This document shows, piece after piece, positions 21,290-32,628 of a DNA stretch of 64,000 nucleotides. Source of the DNA: Sphingomonas sp. IC-11 (GTDB lineage: Bacteria > Pseudomonadota > Alphaproteobacteria > Sphingomonadales > Sphingomonadaceae); the NCBI RefSeq assembly GCF_021043365.1, contig NZ_JAJNDU010000001.1, forward strand, positions 1,512,164 to 1,576,163, in the 5' to 3' direction. Position 1 is the stretch's first letter, and the number at the start of each line of letters is the position of its first letter. Position numbers and translations under genes: made by a program. The notes beneath the pieces were generated by a model. The model saw nothing but the letters and a program-made list of their open reading frames with translations, was not told the DNA's origin and did not search any database.

Positions 21290-23715
21290 ATGACACCCCA
21301 GATCTCGCGAGCATATTCCGTGATCGTGCGATCGGATGAAAACCATCCCACCCGAGCGACATTCCGGACAGCCGAGCCCTGCCAACCGGCCTGATCGGCC
21401 CAACGATCGTCCACCGACCGCTGCGCTGAGGCGTAGCTGTCAAAGTCTGCGGCCACCATGAACCAGTCGTGGTCATACAGACCGTTCATCAGATCACGAT
21501 AACGTCCGGGATCATCGGGCGAAAACACGCCGGAGGCGATGGCATTCACCGCCTGAGACAGTTCGCGACTTCCCTCGATCGTCTCGCGCGGTTGATAGCC
21601 ATCGGCACGCTTTGCCGCCACTTCCTCCGCGGTCAGGCCGAAGATCACGATGTTGTCGTAACCGACGTGATCCTTGATCTCGATATTGGCGCCGTCGAGC
21701 GTGCCAATGGTTAGCGCACCGTTTAGCGCAAACTTCATGTTGCCGGTGCCGGATGCCTCCATGCCGGCAGTCGAGATCTGCTCCGATAGGTCAGCCGCAG
21801 GAATGATCCGTTCCGCTAGGCTGACATTGTAGTTCGGGATGAACGCGACCTTCAAAAGGCCTCCCACCGACGGATCGCTGTTGATCCTCTTCGCCACGTC
21901 ATTGGCGAGTTTGATGATCAACTTGGCATTGTGATAGCTCGACGCGGCCTTGCCGGCGAAAAGCTTTACTCGCGGGGTCCAGTCCTTTTCCGGATGGCTG
22001 CGGATCTGGTCATACAGGGCCACTGTCTCGATGATGTTGAGCAGCTGGCGCTTATATTCATGAATACGCTTGATCTGCACGTCGAACAGCGCGTCGGGGT
22101 CCAGCCGCAACCCCGTGCTCTCCTTGATGAAGTTCGACAGTCCCACCTTGTTTGAACGCTTTACCGCAGCAAAACGCTCCCGAAACGAAGCGTCCTCGGC
22201 AAAAGATTCAAGCGCGCGCAGCTCCGCCGCATCGTCGCAGAAGGCCGGGCCGATCGCCTCGCGAACCAGCGCAGTTAGCGCAGGGTTGCATTCCATCAGC
22301 CAGCGGCGCGGCGTGATGCCATTGGTCTTGTTGTTGATGCGATTGGGATACAGCCGGTGAAGGTCCGAAAACACGGTCTGCTTCATCAGCTCGGTGTGAA
22401 GCGCCGCGACGCCGTTGACGCTGTGGCTTCCCACAAAGGCAAGGTTCGCCATCCGCACACGGCGCTCGCCATTCTCGTCGATCAGGCTGATCGCTGCCAC
22501 CGAATGGTCGCTCGTCCCTTCGGCCTTCCGCGCTTCGCGCAGGACACGGGCATTGATTGCATAGACCAGTTGCATGTGGCGCGGCAGCAGCCGTTCGAAC
22601 AAGGGCAGCGGCCAGCTTTCGAGCGCTTCCGGCAGGAGCGTGTGGTTGGTGTAGCCGAACGTGCGGCGTGTAATGTCCCAGGCTTCGTCAAACGGCAGGT
22701 CATGGTGATCCACCAGGAGGCGCATCAACTCCGCCACCGAGACGGCAGGATGGGTGTCGTTCAACTGGATCGCCGCTTTGTCCGGCAGCGTACGCACATC
22801 GCCAAAATACTGGACGTGCCGGCGAACGATGTCCTGAATGGACGCCGACGAGAAGAAATACTCCTGCCGCAGTCGCAGTTCCTGGCCTGCCGGACTGGAG
22901 TCCGAGGGATACAACACCCGGACGAGGCTCTCGGCACGTGCCTGACCTGCCAGGGCGCCGATATGATCGCCGGCGTTGAACGCCTCCAGCCGGATCGGAT
23001 CGAACGCGCGGGCACTCCACAGGCGAAGCGTATTCACGCGCTTGCCCCGCCAGCCCACCACTGGCGTGTCATAGGCTACCGCCTCCACCGCCTCCGCCGG
23101 CTTCCAGTGCACATGGCCGGCCTCATTGCCGGTGACTTCGCCGCCAAAGCCAATGAAATACGCACTTTCGCGGCGCTCAAACTCCCACGGATTGCCGTGC
23201 GCAAGCCATGTCTCAGGCAGTTCGACCTGCCAGCCATCGTCGATGCGCTGGCGGAACATGCCGTTCACATATCGAATGCCATAGCCGTAGGCGGGCAATT
23301 CCAGGGTGGCCATGCTTTCCATGAAACAGGCCGCCAGGCGTCCAAGCCCGCCGTTGCCGAGTGCGGCATCAGGCTCGATCTCCTCGATTTCGACCAGATC
23401 TACACCCAAGGAGGCAAGCGCAGCCCCGACCTCAGCATTTCTGCCGAGGTTGGACAGCGCGTCGCGCAACAGGCGACCAATCAGGAATTCGAGGCTGAGG
23501 TAATAAACCCGCTTCGCTCCTGCGGCATGCGCCGCCCGAGTCGACTCCATCCACTTGTCGATAATCTCGTCGCGCAGCGTCAGGATCGTGGCCGCAAGCC
23601 AGTCGTGCTTACGCGCAGCGCGTTCGTCCTTGCCGATGCGGTGGATGAGGGTGTCGACGATGCGGTTCGCCAGCGGCGAGCGGTCGACAGTGGGCGCAGA
23701 ATGGGCGTCGGTCAT
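21286..23715 (-). CDS. glgP: glycogen/starch phosphorylase GlgP
   Basis: 809 aa, family GT35. Conserved segments include [26 protein letters not shown] and the pyridoxal-phosphate site [11 protein letters not shown] (the Lys of NMKF). It releases glucose-1-phosphate from glycogen chain ends. It is the first gene of the glycogen run, starting 67 bp after the sufA stop on the same strand. That gap holds a GCTGCA-type palindrome and could carry a promoter, or the glg genes may be partly read from the suf operon. Confidence 0.95.
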   Translation of the reverse strand: MTDAHSAPTVDRSPLANRIVDTLIHRIGKDERAARKHDWLAATILTLRDEIIDKWMESTRAAHAAGAKRVYYLSLEFLIGRLLRDALSNLGRNAEVGAALASLGVDLVEIEEIEPDAALGNGGLGRLAACFMESMATLELPAYGYGIRYVNGMFRQRIDDGWQVELPETWLAHGNPWEFERRESAYFIGFGGEVTGNEAGHVHWKPAEAVEAVAYDTPVVGWRGKRVNTLRLWSARAFDPIRLEAFNAGDHIGALAGQARAESLVRVLYPSDSSPAGQELRLRQEYFFSSASIQDIVRRHVQYFGDVRTLPDKAAIQLNDTHPAVSVAELMRLLVDHHDLPFDEAWDITRRTFGYTNHTLLPEALESWPLPLFERLLPRHMQLVYAINARVLREARKAEGTSDHSVAAISLIDENGERRVRMANLAFVGSHSVNGVAALHTELMKQTVFSDLHRLYPNRINNKTNGITPRRWLMECNPALTALVREAIGPAFCDDAAELRALESFAEDASFRERFAAVKRSNKVGLSNFIKESTGLRLDPDALFDVQIKRIHEYKRQLLNIIETVALYDQIRSHPEKDWTPRVKLFAGKAASSYHNAKLIIKLANDVAKRINSDPSVGGLLKVAFIPNYNVSLAERIIPAADLSEQISTAGMEASGTGNMKFALNGALTIGTLDGANIEIKDHVGYDNIVIFGLTAEEVAAKRADGYQPRETIEGSRELSQAVNAIASGVFSPDDPGRYRDLMNGLYDHDWFMVAADFDSYASAQRSVDDRWADQAGWQGSAVRNVARVGWFSSDRTITEYAREIWGVM

Positions 23716-23782
23716 CGACCCGCGAGATTAGCGCCAGCGGCGCAGGAGTCACGCGGGATGCTGCAGTGCAGCTTGTCTCAAA

Positions 23783-24136
23783 TCAGACGGTGAAGCTCTC
23801 GCCGCAGCCGCAGGCGCCCTTGGCATTGGGGTTGTTGAACACGAAGCCGGCGGTGAAATCGTCCTCTACCCAATCCATCGTCGATCCGATCAGGTACAGG
23901 ATCGATCCGCCATCGACGTACAGCGTTCCGCCGTCCGTCTCGATCTTCTCGTCGAACGGCTTGGCCTCGGTCACATAATCAACCGAATAGGCCAGCCCCG
24001 AACACCCGCGCCGCGGCGTCGACAGCTTCACGCCGATCGCCCCGTCCGGCGCCTTCGCCATCAGCGATGCGATCCGCGCCTTGGCGGTGTCGGTCAGGAT
24101 CAGCGCCGCGGGGCGCTCACGAACAGCAGTCGCCAT
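23783..24136 (-). CDS. sufA: HesB/IscA-type iron-sulfur carrier (SufA)
   Basis: 117 aa from the ATG at 24136 in a TGATG junction with the sufT stop. The three A-type carrier cysteines are present: C45 in RRGCSGL and C109/C111 in the C-terminal GACGCGESF. Family role: accepts a cluster from the SufBCD scaffold and passes it to apo-proteins. Last gene of the suf operon. Confidence 0.93.
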   Translation of the reverse strand: MATAVRERPAALILTDTAKARIASLMAKAPDGAIGVKLSTPRRGCSGLAYSVDYVTEAKPFDEKIETDGGTLYVDGGSILYLIGSTMDWVEDDFTAGFVFNNPNAKGACGCGESFTV

Positions 24137-24606
24137 CACAACATCCCCAGTTCGAGCCGGGCCTCGTCGGACATCTTGGCCGGGTCCCACGGCGGATCCC
24201 AGACGAGGTTCACATCCACGATCGACACGCCCGGCACCGATCCGACGCGCAGCTCGACCTCGGCGGGCATCGATTCGGCGACCGGGCAATGCGGCGTCGT
24301 CAGCGTCATGGTGACCACCGCATGGCCGCCATCCGTCACCTCGACATTGTAGATGAGGCCCAGCTCATAGATGTTCACCGGGATCTCGGGATCGTAGATC
24401 TCCTTCAGCGCATCGATGATCGCCTCATACAATGCGCCGCCCGGCTCATGGGCCGCGTCACCCTGCGGCTTTTGCGCCAGGAAACCGTCGAGATAGTCGC
24501 GCTGGCGACCCCCCGTCTCCCCCGGCGTTTCCACCGCATCCTCAACGCGCGCGCGGGGCGGCTTCGTCTCGGCTTCCACTTCCTCGATCCGGATCGGCTC
24601 GCTCAT
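24136..24606 (-). CDS. sufT: SUF-associated MIP18/DUF59 protein SufT
   Basis: 156 aa from the ATG at 24606, 10 nt after the sufS stop with a GGGTAGGGA upstream. A charged N-terminal extension of about 60 residues precedes the DUF59 domain: I-Y-D-P-E-I-P-V-N-I-Y-E-L-G-L-I-Y, the Cys in TTPHCPVAE, and a W-D-P-P-W-D end. DUF59 proteins support Fe-S maturation, in SUF operons as an accessory factor. Located between sufS and sufA, the standard place in alphaproteobacterial suf operons. Confidence 0.92.
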   Translation of the reverse strand: MSEPIRIEEVEAETKPPRARVEDAVETPGETGGRQRDYLDGFLAQKPQGDAAHEPGGALYEAIIDALKEIYDPEIPVNIYELGLIYNVEVTDGGHAVVTMTLTTPHCPVAESMPAEVELRVGSVPGVSIVDVNLVWDPPWDPAKMSDEARLELGML

Positions 24607-24616
24607 CCGAAAATCC

Positions 24617-25840
24617 CTACCCAAAAATCCGACTCACTCGTTCAATGCCCTTGGCCAGCGCCTCGACGTCGGCCGGACCGTTATAGACGCCGAAGCTGGC
24701 GCGGGCGGTCGCCTCGACGCCCAGCGTCTCCATCAGCGGCTGCGCGCAATGATGGCCGGCGCGGATCGCGACCTTCGCCTCGTCCAAGATGGTGCCGATG
24801 TCATGCGGATGCACCCCCTCAATCGCGAAGGAGACGATCCCGGCGCTGTCCTCCGGCCCGAACAGGCGCACCGAGTTGATCGCCGACAGCGCCGCGCGCG
24901 TCTGCCGGACCAGCGCAGTCTCATGCGCATGGATGCGATCGAGACCGATCCCCTCTACGTAATCGATCGCGGCATGAAGCCCCAGCACCCCGACGATATG
25001 CGGCGTCCCCGCCTCGAACCGCGTCGGCGGCGGGGCATAGGTCGTCCTGGCAAAGGTCACGCGATCGATCATCGACCCGCCCCCCTGGTAAGGCGGCATC
25101 GCGTCAAGCAGCTCCGCCCGGCCCCACAACACGCCAAGGCCGGTCGGCCCGTACAGCTTGTGCGCGGAGAAGACGTAGAAATCGCAATTCAGGTCAACGA
25201 CGTCGACCGGCAGCCGCGGCACTGCCTGGCAGCCGTCGATCAGGATCTTCGCGCCGACACCGTGCGCCAGCGCCGCCGCGCGCTTGGCGTCGAGCACCGA
25301 GCCAAGCACGTTCGACACATGCGCCAGTGCGACCAGCTTGTGCGCGGGCGTCAGCATCGCCGCCATCGCATCCAGGTCGATGCGGTGATCCGCGGTCAGC
25401 GGCACGACGTCGATCGCCGCGCCCACCCGTTCGGCCACCATCTGCCACGGCACGATGTTGGAATGATGCTCCAGCGCGGACAACAGGATGCGATCGCCCG
25501 CCTTCAGCTGCGTTCCCGCCCAGCATTGCGCGACCAGGTTGATTGCCTCGGTCGCACCGCGAACGAACACCACTTCCTCTTCCGCACCGCCGATGAAGCG
25601 CGCCACGCGCCGCCGCGCCGCCTCATAGGCCAGCGTCATGTCCGCCGACCGCTGGTACACGCCGCGGTGAACGGTGGCATAGGTCGTGTCATAACCGCGC
25701 GTGATCGCATCGATCACCGGCCGTGGCTTCTGCGCCGTCGCCGCGGTGTCGAGATAGGCCCAGCCCGCCGGGATCGCCGGAAAGTCGGCCAGCACGTCGA
25801 GCGGGCGGGCAGCGTCGAGGATGGTGTCCGCCTGGGTCAC
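24617..25840 (-). CDS. sufS: cysteine desulfurase SufS
   Basis: 407 aa from the GTG at 25840, which overlaps the sufD stop as GTGA; an in-frame ATG 7 codons upstream is inside sufD. Class V PLP enzyme with Schiff-base lysine K228 in SAHKLYGP and persulfide cysteine C365 in RAGHHCAQP, the group II SufS signature. It takes sulfur from cysteine for cluster assembly. No sufE or sufU is in the window, so the sulfur-acceptor partner must lie elsewhere or be replaced. Confidence 0.95.
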   Translation of the reverse strand: MTQADTILDAARPLDVLADFPAIPAGWAYLDTAATAQKPRPVIDAITRGYDTTYATVHRGVYQRSADMTLAYEAARRRVARFIGGAEEEVVFVRGATEAINLVAQCWAGTQLKAGDRILLSALEHHSNIVPWQMVAERVGAAIDVVPLTADHRIDLDAMAAMLTPAHKLVALAHVSNVLGSVLDAKRAAALAHGVGAKILIDGCQAVPRLPVDVVDLNCDFYVFSAHKLYGPTGLGVLWGRAELLDAMPPYQGGGSMIDRVTFARTTYAPPPTRFEAGTPHIVGVLGLHAAIDYVEGIGLDRIHAHETALVRQTRAALSAINSVRLFGPEDSAGIVSFAIEGVHPHDIGTILDEAKVAIRAGHHCAQPLMETLGVEATARASFGVYNGPADVEALAKGIERVSRIFG

Positions 25841-26912
25841 TGGAGCGCCGCCTCCAGCCACGCGTCGGCATCCGCCTCGAACGCCGCGCGGACGGCTTCG
25901 TCGCCGATCCGCTCCAGTGCGTCCGCGACGAACGCCCGCGTCAGGATCGCCTCAGCGCGCGCGCGCGGAATGCCGCGGCTCTGCATGTAGAATAGCGCAC
26001 GTGCGTCAAGCTCGCCGACCGTTGCGCCATGCGCGCACTTCACGTCGTCGGCAAAGATCTCCAGCTCTGGCTTCAGGTTCACCGTCGCGGTGCGATCGAG
26101 CAGCAGGCCGCGCAGGCTCTGCTCGCCGTCGGTCTTCTGCGCATGACGCGCGACCTCGACCGCCGCCGCCAGGCTGACCTGCGAGCGATCCGCCGCGACC
26201 GCGCGCCACACCTGGCGCGAGGAGCCGTTCGGGTGCGCATGGTTCACGCGCACCGCACATTCCTGCTTCTGATCGGCCGACGTCAGCAGCGCGCCGCCAT
26301 ATTCGGCAAAGGCACCATCGCCCGCCATGGTGAGCTGCGCGTCGATCCGGCTGCCCTGCCCGCCAGCGCCGAGGAAGACGGTGACGAGGCTCGCCGCCTC
26401 ACCGATCTCCGCCGCCTCGCGCAGCGACACGAAGCCGGCCGGCTGCAGCAACCGAACCGAGCGCATCAGTCGCGCGCCCTTGCCCAGCCGCGTGCGGGTA
26501 AAACGGTTCTGCCAGCCCGCGCCGACGAAGGTCTCCACCACGTCGGACACGGCGTCGTCGGCGAGGATGATCTCGGCCGGCACATGGTTCTGCCGCCCGG
26601 TGGCGACATGAACGATCTGCACCGGATGCGCGGCTGCCTCGGCATCGAGACGAAGCGACCAGCCGGTGCCACCGGCGCGGCGCCCAAGCGGATGATCGTC
26701 CGCCGCAAGCTCGCCGATCGTCACCCGGTGAAGGTCGCTACGCCCCTCATCGAGCACGCCATCCACGAACAGCAGCTTCGCACCCGGCAGGTCGAGGAAA
26801 TCAGCTTCGGGCACCGCGATCGGCGCGAGCGCCGCCGCCGCCACCAGCCCGCCGAGGTCGGCCCAGCGCCAGGCTTCCTCGCGGCTGGAGGGCAGATCAA
26901 GCACGGCGTCGC

Positions 26913-26916
<4 letters not shown>
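25837..26916 (-). CDS. sufD: Fe-S assembly scaffold subunit SufD
   Basis: 359 aa, GTG start overlapping the sufC stop as GTGA. It has the SufBD fold: a beta-helix core rich in short V/L repeats and the conserved C-terminal H-G-A-T-V-G-E-L-D-x-x-A-L-F-Y-M-x-S-R-G-I segment. It forms SufBC2D with its neighbours. Slightly short against the E. coli protein (about 420 aa), mainly in the N-terminal helical part, which is common in alphaproteobacteria. Confidence 0.93.
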
Positions 26917-27656
<740 letters not shown>

Positions 27657-27720
27657 GGTCATTCCGAAATGAAGGCGGTCGGAGCGGCCGACCCGAAAAG
27701 GTGAGTGACGGAAGCGCCGG

Positions 27721-29184
27721 TCATCCGACCGAACCCTCAAGGCTGATGCCGAGCAGCTTCTGCGCCTCGACGGCAAATTCCATCGGCAACTGCTGCAGCA
27801 CCTCGCGGGCGAAGCCGTTGACGATCAGCGCCACGGCGGCTTCCTGATCGAGCCCGCGCGACATGGCGTAGAACAATTGGTCCTCGCTGATCTTCGACGT
27901 CGTCGCCTCATGCTCGATCTGTGCCGACGGGTTGCGCACCTCGATATAGGGCACGGTATGCGCGCCGCACTGGTCGCCCAGCAGCAGGCTGTCGCACTGG
28001 GTGAAGTTGCGCACGCCCTCCGCGGTCGGCGCGACACGCACCAGCCCGCGATAGGTGTTGTCCGAACGGCCGGCGCTGATCCCCTTCGACACGATCGTCG
28101 AGCGGGTGTTCTTGCCGAGGTGAATCATCTTGGTGCCGGTGTCCGCCTGCTGGCGATTGTTGGTCACCGCGACCGAGTAGAACTCACCGACGCTGCCATC
28201 GCCCAGCAGCACACAGCTCGGATACTTCCAGGTGACCGCGCTTCCGGTCTCGACCTGGGTCCAGCTGACCTTGCTGTTCTTGCCCTGACACAGCGCGCGC
28301 TTGGTGACGAAATTGTAGATGCCGCCAAGGCCGTTCTCGTCGCCCGGATACCAGTTCTGCACGGTCGAATATTTGATCTCGGCATCATCCAGCGCGACCA
28401 GCTCGACCACCGCGGCGTGGAGCTGGTTCTCGTCGCGCATCGGGGCAGTGCAGCCCTCGAGGTACGAGACGTACGCACCCTTGTCGGCGACGATCAGCGT
28501 GCGCTCGAACTGGCCCGTATTCTCCGCATTGATGCGGAAATAGGTCGAAAGCTCCATCGGGCAGCGCACGCCCTCCGGGATGTACACGAAGGTGCCGTCG
28601 GAAAAGACCGCGCTGTTGAGCGTCGCAAAGTAATTGTCGTGCTGGGGCACGACCTTGCCGAGCCACTTCTTCACCAGCTCGGGATATTCGCGGATCGCTT
28701 CGGAGATCGACAGGAAGATGACGCCCGCCGCCTTCAGCTCCTCACGGAACGTAGTCGCCACGCTGACGCTATCGAACACTGCATCGACCGCGACCTTGCG
28801 CGCGCCCTCGACGCCGGCGAGCACTTCCTGCTCGGCGATGGGGATGCCCAGCTTTTCATAGGTGCGGCGGATTTCCGGATCGAGCTCGTCCAAAGACGCG
28901 ATCGTCTTCTTCTGCTTGGGCTCCGCGTAATAATAGGCGTCCTGATAGTCGATCGGCGGAATGTTGAGCTTCGCCCAGTCCGGCGATTCCATCGTCAGCC
29001 ATTTGCGGAATGCCTTCAGCCGCCAGTCGAGCATCCATTCGGGCTCGCCCTTCTTGGCGGAAATGTAGCGAACGGTGTCCTCGTTCAGCCCCTTGGGCGC
29101 GAAGTCCTGCTCCACCTCGGTGGCGAAGCCCCATTCGTACTTCTTGGATACCGCGGCGAGCGCCTCGGCGTTCTTGGTGGCCAT
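27721..29184 (-). CDS. sufB: Fe-S assembly scaffold subunit SufB
   Basis: 487 aa, full length. N-terminal YEWGF, a central [20 protein letters not shown] region with the Cys in EGCTAP, and the C-terminal Q-C-D-S-L-L and [21 protein letters not shown] stretch (here with FYAMSRG). It is the main scaffold on which the cluster is built with SufC and SufD. It starts one base after the stop of the Rrf2 regulator gene, so the two share a transcript. Confidence 0.96.
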   Translation of the reverse strand: MATKNAEALAAVSKKYEWGFATEVEQDFAPKGLNEDTVRYISAKKGEPEWMLDWRLKAFRKWLTMESPDWAKLNIPPIDYQDAYYYAEPKQKKTIASLDELDPEIRRTYEKLGIPIAEQEVLAGVEGARKVAVDAVFDSVSVATTFREELKAAGVIFLSISEAIREYPELVKKWLGKVVPQHDNYFATLNSAVFSDGTFVYIPEGVRCPMELSTYFRINAENTGQFERTLIVADKGAYVSYLEGCTAPMRDENQLHAAVVELVALDDAEIKYSTVQNWYPGDENGLGGIYNFVTKRALCQGKNSKVSWTQVETGSAVTWKYPSCVLLGDGSVGEFYSVAVTNNRQQADTGTKMIHLGKNTRSTIVSKGISAGRSDNTYRGLVRVAPTAEGVRNFTQCDSLLLGDQCGAHTVPYIEVRNPSAQIEHEATTSKISEDQLFYAMSRGLDQEAAVALIVNGFAREVLQQLPMEFAVEAQKLLGISLEGSVG

Positions 29185-29185
29185 G

Positions 29186-29647
29186 TCAGGCGTCCACTTT
29201 CATTTCGGTCATGGCGCGCCCCTCGGCGGGGACGAGCGGCGTGGTGGCGGCAAGTTGCGTCAGCGTGATGCCGGCAAGCGCGCCGCGCACCGCATTGTTG
29301 ACGACCGCCCAATGCGGCTTCACGCGGCAGCTGCCGTCGAGCGCGCAATCATGCTGCGCCGTATCGACGCAGGTGGTGAGCGCGATCGGCCCCTCCACCG
29401 CCTCGATGATATCGGCCAGCGTGATCGTCGCCGGCGGGCGGGACAGGCGGAAACCGCCGCCGGTGCCGCGCGTGCTTTCGATCAGTCCGGCGGAGGACAG
29501 CCGGCTCACCAGCTTCTGCGCGGTCGGCAGCGGCACGCCTGTCTCCTGCGCCAGGCTGGTCGCATTGACACGAGCCAACCCGCCGCAATGACGCGCCGCG
29601 GCCGTCATCATGACGACGGCATAATCGGCAAGGCTGGACAGGCGCAT
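29186..29647 (-). CDS. Rrf2-family SUF-system regulator
   Basis: 153 aa from the ATG at 29647 (start [10 protein letters not shown]); an ATG 6 codons upstream is less typical. Winged-helix DNA-binding part ([18 protein letters not shown]) and three cysteines C93, C101 and C107 spaced as in IscR-type cluster-binding regulators. It likely senses Fe-S status and represses or activates its own operon, which begins with it. An imperfect dyad lies just upstream. Members of this branch are annotated as SUF system Fe-S cluster assembly regulator. Confidence 0.92.
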   Translation of the reverse strand: MRLSSLADYAVVMMTAAARHCGGLARVNATSLAQETGVPLPTAQKLVSRLSSAGLIESTRGTGGGFRLSRPPATITLADIIEAVEGPIALTTCVDTAQHDCALDGSCRVKPHWAVVNNAVRGALAGITLTQLAATTPLVPAEGRAMTEMKVDA

Positions 29648-29662
29648 ATTGCGAGCGGTTCT

Positions 29663-29688
29663 CAAATCGGACTAAATTTATCTGATTG
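29663..29688. promoter_or_regulatory. imperfect dyad upstream of the suf regulator
   Basis: Half-sites CAAATCGGA and (reverse) CAATCAGA flank an A/T-rich centre (TAAATTTA) in the 143-bp region between the divergent suf operon and pyrD. It lies 16 nt from the regulator ATG, and a TTGGCA hexamer overlaps its far edge. Suitable place for an Rrf2 operator. No good -10 was found, so the promoter is not mapped. Confidence 0.4.
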
Positions 29689-29734
29689 CCAAATGGGCTC
29701 GGGGAACGGGGAAATCAACCAGCGATTTTGCACG

Positions 29735-29765
29735 CGCGAAGGGCCTTCCCGCCCTTGATCTCGCG
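29735..29765 (+). promoter_or_regulatory. leader hairpin upstream of pyrD
   Basis: AAGGGC-N6-GCCCTT (29739-29756) nested in CGCG/CGCG outer pairs, 25 nt before the pyrD ATG. It could be a 5' untranslated hairpin. No U-tract follows, so an attenuator is not demonstrated. Confidence 0.3.
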
Positions 29766-29790
29766 GGTGGTTCGGGGGCACCGCTCCGCC

Positions 29791-30819
<1,029 letters not shown>

Positions 30820-30851
30820 CGTCGCCAAAGCGGCCGATAGGGTCGCCCGCC

Positions 30852-32594
30852 ATGAAGAACCTGTTGGCGCTCACCGCTCTGCTCGCTCCCGTCTCCGCCC
30901 TCACCCCGCATTCGGCGGCGGCGCAGGGAATGGTGACCTCCGCCGATCCTCGCGCGACCGAGGCGGGTCTCGAAATCCTGCGTGCTGGCGGATCGGCGGC
31001 TGACGCGGCGGTTGCGATGATGCTTGCCCTTACCGTGGTGGAGCCGCAGTCGAGCGGCATCGGCGGCGGCGGGTTCATGCTGCACCAGTCCGCGAATGGC
31101 CCGCTGGAAACGATCGACGGGCGTGAAAAGGCGCCGGCGGCCGCGACGCCGCAGCGGTTCCTTGGCGCTGATGGCAATCCCCTGCCCTATATTCAGGCAT
31201 TCCCGGGCGGCAAATCCGTCGGCGTTCCAGGCAACATCCGTCTGGCGGCTCTCGCCAACAAGAAGTGGGGTAAGCTGCGTTGGAAGGCGTTGTTCACCCC
31301 TGCCATTCGGCTGGCCGAGGGCGGCTATAAGGTAACGCGCCCGCTCGCAGCCGCGAGCGCCAACCTCGCCCCTTTGTGGGGCGGCGGCAGCACAGCCGTC
31401 GCCGGTCCGGAAGGTGGCACTTCTACCGGAACTGGCTCGGCAAGCGGGCGCTTCCCGGAGGCGGCAGCCCTTTACACTAGGAACGGCAAACCGCTGGTCG
31501 AAGGAGACACCGTCACCAACCCCGCCCTTGGCAAGCTGCTGCGCAAGATTGCTGCCGAGGGGCCGGACGCCTTCTACAAGGGCCAGAACGCAAAGGCGCT
31601 GATCAACGCAGTAACGGCAACCAGGATCGCGCCGAGCGACATGACCATCGCGGATCTTGCCGCGTACCAGGCGAAGGAACGTGCGCCGGTGTGCGGCACG
31701 TATCGCAGCTACAAGATCTGCGGAATGGCCCCGCCCTCCTCCGGCGCGACTACCGTGCTTCAAATGCTCGGAATGCTCGAGCGGTTTGATCTCGCCAAGC
31801 TGGGCAAGGATTCACCGGTCGCCTGGCACCTTATCGGGGAGGCGATGCAACTCGCCTACGCCGACCGGGAGATGTATCTTGGTGACGCGGATTTCGTTGA
31901 CGTGCCGGTCGCCGGGCTGATCGACAAAGGCTATATCGCCCAGCGCTCTGGGCTGATCTCCGAAACACGCGCACTCGGCACCTATGAGCCGGGTACGCCT
32001 CCGGGAGCGAAGCCACGCACCTACGCGCCTCAGCAGGAAGTGCCCGGCACTACCCACTTCGTTGCGATCGACGCCAAGGGCGATATCGCCACCATGACCT
32101 CAACCATCGAAGGTCCGTTCGGTAGCCAGCTGATCGCCAACGGCTTTGCGCTCAACAACGAGCTCACGGACTTCAGCCTTGCACCTGAAAAGATTGGCGC
32201 ACCGGTGGCAAACCGGGTGCAGGGCGGAAAACGGCCGCTTTCGTCCATGGCACCCACCATCGTTTACGATTCGAGCGGCGCGCCGATCTTCACCGTTGGC
32301 GCGGCCGGCGGAAAGACGATCCTGATGCAAGTGACCAAGGCAATCATCGCTCATCTCGACTGGAAATTGCCAGCTCGCGAAGCGCTTGGCCTTGGCCTGA
32401 TCTACTTCAACAAGGACGGTCTGGTGCTGGAGCAGGGCACCATCTTGCCCGCCATGAAGCCCGCGCTGGAGGCGCTGGGTCACAAGGTATCCGTTGGAAA
32501 GTTGGGGTTGAAGGCCAACGCAGCCGAGAAGACCGCATCCGGCTGGGTCGGAGCACCCGACCCGCGCAGTGTCGGCACCGCGCTCAACCAGTAA
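30852..32594 (+). CDS. ggt: gamma-glutamyltransferase, secreted
   Basis: 580 aa from the ATG at 30852. A signal peptide with a basic start and an Ala-Leu core ends near S-A-A-A-Q-G. It is an Ntn hydrolase proenzyme: the autocatalytic cleavage site is before the Thr pair in PGTTHFVA, and the substrate-binding RPLSSMAPT motif is in the small subunit. It hydrolyses or transfers gamma-glutamyl groups, for example of glutathione, in the periplasm. The two mature subunits would be about 350 and 180 residues. Confidence 0.92.
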   Translation: MKNLLALTALLAPVSALTPHSAAAQGMVTSADPRATEAGLEILRAGGSAADAAVAMMLALTVVEPQSSGIGGGGFMLHQSANGPLETIDGREKAPAAATPQRFLGADGNPLPYIQAFPGGKSVGVPGNIRLAALANKKWGKLRWKALFTPAIRLAEGGYKVTRPLAAASANLAPLWGGGSTAVAGPEGGTSTGTGSASGRFPEAAALYTRNGKPLVEGDTVTNPALGKLLRKIAAEGPDAFYKGQNAKALINAVTATRIAPSDMTIADLAAYQAKERAPVCGTYRSYKICGMAPPSSGATTVLQMLGMLERFDLAKLGKDSPVAWHLIGEAMQLAYADREMYLGDADFVDVPVAGLIDKGYIAQRSGLISETRALGTYEPGTPPGAKPRTYAPQQEVPGTTHFVAIDAKGDIATMTSTIEGPFGSQLIANGFALNNELTDFSLAPEKIGAPVANRVQGGKRPLSSMAPTIVYDSSGAPIFTVGAAGGKTILMQVTKAIIAHLDWKLPAREALGLGLIYFNKDGLVLEQGTILPAMKPALEALGHKVSVGKLGLKANAAEKTASGWVGAPDPRSVGTALNQ

Positions 32595-32628
32595 GCCGCC
32601 CAGCGCACAGCGAGCGACGGAGAGGATC

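Noticed and set aside
22357..23793. 478-codon plus-strand frame opposite glgP
   Set aside because: Antisense shadow of a full-length phosphorylase with its PLP motif.
24749..25990. 413-codon plus-strand frame opposite sufS
   Set aside because: Shadow frame; sufS has both catalytic residues and couples to sufD.
27877..29268. 463-codon plus-strand frame opposite sufB
   Set aside because: Shadow frame; sufB motifs are complete on the minus strand.
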